Shown: in pieces, positions 61,377 to 64,000 of the stretch | Position numbering within the stretch: the first letter of the stretch is position 1 | Layout: every line of letters starts with the position of its first letter | NCBI RefSeq assembly: GCF_004959925.1 | Contig: NZ_SPUW01000002.1 | Span: forward strand, 124,001 to 188,000 | Source: Pseudooceanicola onchidii | GTDB taxonomy: Bacteria > Pseudomonadota > Alphaproteobacteria > Rhodobacterales > Rhodobacteraceae | DNA length: 64,000 bases | Direction of reading: 5' to 3' | Program-made: the position numbers and the translations under genes | The notes under the pieces: generated by a model | The model's input: only the letters and a program-made list of their open reading frames with translations | Told to the model about the DNA's origin: nothing | Database searches by the model: none

Positions 61377-62654
61377 ATGAGCCTAGCCCAAAGCAACCTC
61401 TGGACCCGTACCGCGCCCGATCTGGATCGTGGCGCCGATGCCCCGTCGCGCGACCGCTATGATCTGCTGGCCATCGGCGGCGGGTTCACCGGCTTGTCGG
61501 CGGCGCTCCATGCCGCGCGGGCCGGGGCGTCGGTGCTGGTGGTCGAGGCGCGCCAGATCGGGTTCGGCGGGTCGGGACGCAACGTCGGTCTTGTGAACGC
61601 GGGTCTGTGGTTGCCGCCGGGCGCGGTGGCGGACCGGCTGGGCGCGGATCGGGCCGCGCGGCTGACCGGGGCGCTGGCCGACGGCCCGGCGCTGGTCTTC
61701 GATCTGATCGAGACGCTGCAGATCCCCTGTGACGCCGTCCGGCAAGGCACCCTGCATTGCGCCCATTCCGCCGCCGGGATGCAGGCGCTGGCGGATCGGC
61801 ACCGGCAGCTGATCGCAAGCGGCGCGCCCGTCACCTTGCTCGAGGCCGGTGCGGCGCGCGCACGGGTCGGGTCGGATGCCGTCCATGGCGCGCTGTTCGA
61901 TCCGCGTGCCGGCACCATCCAGCCGCTCGCCTATGCCCGGGGACTGGCCCGCGCCGCCCGGTCCGCCGGGGCCGAGATCGTGGAAGGCCTGCGGGCCGAA
62001 GATGTCGCCCATACAGGCACGAACTGGCGGATCAGGGTCGAAGATCGCGTGATCGAAGGCGCGGCGCTGATCGAGGCGACGAACGGCTACACCACCATGC
62101 CGTACCGGTTCGCGCCACTGTCTTTTTTCCAGATGGCGACCGATCCATTGCCCGCCGATCTGGCCGCGACGATCCTGCCGGGGGGCGAAGGGTGCTGGGA
62201 CACGGCGCTGGTCATGACCTCGTTCCGGCGCGATGCCGAGGGGCGGATGATCGTCGGCGCGATCGGGTCCTTGGATCACGCGCTGTCCGGCCTCCATCGC
62301 CTGTGGGCGCAGCGCAAGATGGCGCGGCTTTTCCCGCAGCTGACCGGTGTGCCGCTGCGCCACGGCTGGTGCGGCACCATCGCCAACACGGCCGACCACC
62401 TGCCCCGGATCCTGCGGCTGGGCCCGAACGGATATGCCGCCTTTGGCTATTCCGGGCGCGGCATCGGCACCGGCACCGTCTTTGGCAAGGCGCTGGCGGA
62501 TTGCGTGCTGGGCGGCGGCGAGTCGCGCCTGCCGCTGGACCCCGTCGATAACCACCGCGATCCCGCGACCCGGCTGCGCGGGCTGTGGTACGAGGCGGGC
62601 GCCCTGGCCGCCCATGCCGCCGGGGCAATGCGGCCCTTGCCCCGGCTGGCCTAG
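61377..62654 (+). CDS. FAD-dependent amine/imino-acid oxidoreductase (DadA/PuuB/AmaA-like)
   Basis: A 425-residue flavoprotein of the D-amino-acid-oxidase group. The FAD-binding loop LLAIGGGFTGLSAALHAARA is near 30-49, followed by RQIGFGGSGRNVGLVNAGLW near 59-78. The C-terminal ending FGYSGRGIGTGTVFGKALAD is typical of PuuB and L-pipecolate oxidase AmaA. Placed 90 nt before an ALDH7-type dehydrogenase, an AmaA-like role (pipecolate to piperideine-6-carboxylate) is attractive. Gamma-glutamylputrescine oxidase is the alternative. Confidence 0.88.
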   Translation: MSLAQSNLWTRTAPDLDRGADAPSRDRYDLLAIGGGFTGLSAALHAARAGASVLVVEARQIGFGGSGRNVGLVNAGLWLPPGAVADRLGADRAARLTGALADGPALVFDLIETLQIPCDAVRQGTLHCAHSAAGMQALADRHRQLIASGAPVTLLEAGAARARVGSDAVHGALFDPRAGTIQPLAYARGLARAARSAGAEIVEGLRAEDVAHTGTNWRIRVEDRVIEGAALIEATNGYTTMPYRFAPLSFFQMATDPLPADLAATILPGGEGCWDTALVMTSFRRDAEGRMIVGAIGSLDHALSGLHRLWAQRKMARLFPQLTGVPLRHGWCGTIANTADHLPRILRLGPNGYAAFGYSGRGIGTGTVFGKALADCVLGGGESRLPLDPVDNHRDPATRLRGLWYEAGALAAHAAGAMRPLPRLA

Positions 62655-62701
62655 ACTGTCGCTGCGCCCCGGCGTTAGGGTCGCGTCAAAGCCCCCTTGG
62701 G

Positions 62702-62734
62702 CCCCAGACAGACCCCAGACAGACCCCAGACAGA
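62702..62734. repeat. Three perfect 11-bp tandem repeats
   Basis: CCCCAGACAGA is repeated three times without change in the gap between the FAD oxidoreductase and the ALDH gene, ending 10 nt before the ALDH ATG. The third copy runs into the ribosome-site region CGGAGC. The unit length is close to one DNA turn. Confidence 0.9.
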
Positions 62735-62744
62735 CGGAGCAACC

Positions 62745-64000
62745 ATGACCCTTGCCGACCTGACCCGCGACACGATGACCGCCTGCGGCGTGACCAGCGA
62801 CCTTGCCCATTCCGGCGGGATGGAGGTGGTCTCTCCGGTCACCGGAAAGGTCGTGGCGACGCTGGCGACCGACGACGCCAAGGCGACCGAAGCCGCCATC
62901 GCCCGCGCCCGCACCGCGTTCAAGGCGTGGCGGATGGTGCCCGCACCGCGCCGGGGCGAACTGGTCCGGCTGTTTGCCGAAGAGCTGCGCAAGTCGAAGG
63001 AAGACCTGGGCCGGATGGTCAGCATCGAGGCGGGCAAGTCCCCCTCCGAAGGGCTGGGCGAAGTGCAGGAGATGATCGACATCTGCGATTTTGCCGTCGG
63101 CCTGTCGCGGCAGCTTTATGGCCTGACCATCGCCACGGAACGCCCCGGCCACCGGATGATGGAAACCTGGCACCCGCTTGGCGTCGTCGGCATCATCACC
63201 GCCTTCAACTTCCCCTGCGCGCCCTGGTGCTGGAATTCGGCGCTGGCGCTTGTCTGCGGCGACCCGGTGATCTGGAAACCGTCGGAAAAGACGCCGCTGA
63301 CCGCGCTGGCCTGCCAGGCGGTGCTGGACCGCGCACTGGCCCGCTTTGGGGACGCACCCGAGGGACTGAGCCAGGTTCTGGTCGGCGGGCCTGATGTGGG
63401 CGCGGCGCTTGTGGACAGCGAAGATGTGGCCCTGATCAGCGCAACAGGGTCGACCCGCATGGGCCGCATCGTCGGACCAAAGGTCGCGGCGCGGTTCGGC
63501 AAGTGCATTCTTGAACTGGGCGGGAACAACGCGGGTATCGTCTGCCCGTCCGCCGATCTGGACATGGCGCTGCGGGCGATTGCCTTCGGGGCCATGGGCA
63601 CCGCCGGGCAGCGCTGTACCACCATGCGGCGGCTTTTCGTGCATGCGGACGTCTACGACCAGATCGTGCCCGCGCTGAAAAAGGCCTATGCCAGCGTCAC
63701 AGTCGGCAACCCGCTCGAATCGGACGCACTGGTCGGGCCGCTGATTGACAAGGCGGCGTTCGACGGCATGGGCGCGGCGCTCGACGAAGCCAGGGCGCTT
63801 GGCGGTACCGTGCAGGGCGGCGAACGGGCCGAGGTCGCGGGCGACGGGTATTACGCCCACCCGGCGATCGTCGAGATGCCGGTGCACGACGGCCCGGTGC
63901 TGCGCGAAACCTTTGCGCCGATCCTCTACGTGATGAAATACACCGATTTCGACACTGTTCTGGACGATCACAACGCGGTCGGGGGCGGGCTGTCGTCGTC
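62745..64000 (+). CDS. ALDH7-type aldehyde dehydrogenase (piperideine-6-carboxylate dehydrogenase-like), cut at window edge
   Basis: The first 418 residues of an aldehyde dehydrogenase of usual length near 500. The ALDH7/antiquitin group shows in ITAFNFPCAPWCWNSALALV and VCGDPVIWKPSEKTPLTALA near 151-190. The catalytic Cys291 is in GTAGQRCTT, and Glu257 in CILELGGNNAGIV is the general base. Family members oxidise alpha-aminoadipic semialdehyde (P6C), a step in lysine and pipecolate catabolism, often next to an AmaA-type oxidase as here. The start at 62745 follows GGAGC. The C-terminus is outside the window. Confidence 0.92.
   Translation, partial: MTLADLTRDTMTACGVTSDLAHSGGMEVVSPVTGKVVATLATDDAKATEAAIARARTAFKAWRMVPAPRRGELVRLFAEELRKSKEDLGRMVSIEAGKSPSEGLGEVQEMIDICDFAVGLSRQLYGLTIATERPGHRMMETWHPLGVVGIITAFNFPCAPWCWNSALALVCGDPVIWKPSEKTPLTALACQAVLDRALARFGDAPEGLSQVLVGGPDVGAALVDSEDVALISATGSTRMGRIVGPKVAARFGKCILELGGNNAGIVCPSADLDMALRAIAFGAMGTAGQRCTTMRRLFVHADVYDQIVPALKKAYASVTVGNPLESDALVGPLIDKAAFDGMGAALDEARALGGTVQGGERAEVAGDGYYAHPAIVEMPVHDGPVLRETFAPILYVMKYTDFDTVLDDHNAVGGGLSS

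Noticed and set aside
62702-62734. CRISPR-like array
   Set aside because: Only three 11-bp units with no spacers; a simple tandem repeat.
61383-63971. 862-residue leftward open frame
   Set aside because: Antisense to the FAD oxidoreductase and ALDH genes, both of which show clear catalytic motifs.

Overview
The window is a high-GC, densely packed stretch of an alphaproteobacterial chromosome, most likely Rhodobacterales (Roseobacter/Rhodobacter group). The signs are an Mcl1-type malyl-CoA lyase, an FYDLN-acid protein, a VPLPA-CTERM secreted protein, the gene order of the flagellar cluster, a DgcN/DgcA pair, malonate TRAP genes and a HemP/DUF2218 pair. Both edges cut genes: flhA on the left and an ALDH7-type aldehyde dehydrogenase on the right. 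No insertion sequence, phage gene, rRNA or CRISPR array was seen.

Region 1 (1-16.6 kb) is a flagellar cluster. A leftward operon carries fliL, a small membrane protein, a MotE-like protein, motA, a large exported repeat protein, a lytic transglycosylase and flhA. A rightward operon carries fliF-fliH-fliN-fliP. A second leftward operon carries motB-flgE-flgK-flgL-flgI. Stator, export gate, MS ring, P ring, hook and hook-filament junction parts are present; fliG, fliM and the rod genes are not in the window.

Region 2 (16.6-30.3 kb) is metabolic and housekeeping: an amidohydrolase; a dgcN-dgcA-aminotransferase operon for D-glutamate/D-amino acids, closed by a strong terminator; mcl1; an Lrp/LysE divergent pair; an AraC-GyrI/GyrI pair; accA; a KtrA/KtrB potassium system; a GntR regulator; a YgjP-like metallopeptidase; and an FYDLN protein.

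Region 3 (30.4-35.8 kb) lies between tRNA-Ala(GGC) and tRNA-Met(CAU). It holds a less GC-rich VPLPA-CTERM protein, a THUMP RNA methyltransferase, a gamma-glutamyltransferase-like protein and a GlcD-type FAD oxidoreductase.

Region 4 (35.8-47.4 kb) is CoA-ester metabolism. A malonate module (TRAP transporter, malonyl-CoA decarboxylase, malonyl-CoA synthetase, divergent GntR with two GTATAC operators) is followed by a CitE-like lyase, CoA-transferase, acyl-CoA dehydrogenase, HTD2-like hydratase and LysR set. That set looks like a branched C5-dicarboxylate (mesaconate/itaconate/methylsuccinate) route to acetyl-CoA and pyruvate.

Region 5 (47.5-61.3 kb) starts with an RND efflux pump, then iron uptake: a small exported protein, exbB, two consecutive exbD genes, tonB, a TonB-dependent receptor, a siderophore-type ABC transporter, DUF2218 and hemP. 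Three promoters in this block share a 19-bp motif, TGA-N5-TTT-N5-AGGTA, which is probably the iron-responsive operator tying the block together. The second ExbD has Asn where the first has the proton-carrying Asp.

Region 6 (61.4-64 kb) pairs a DadA/PuuB/AmaA-like FAD oxidoreductase with an ALDH7-type dehydrogenase, reminiscent of pipecolate/lysine catabolism.
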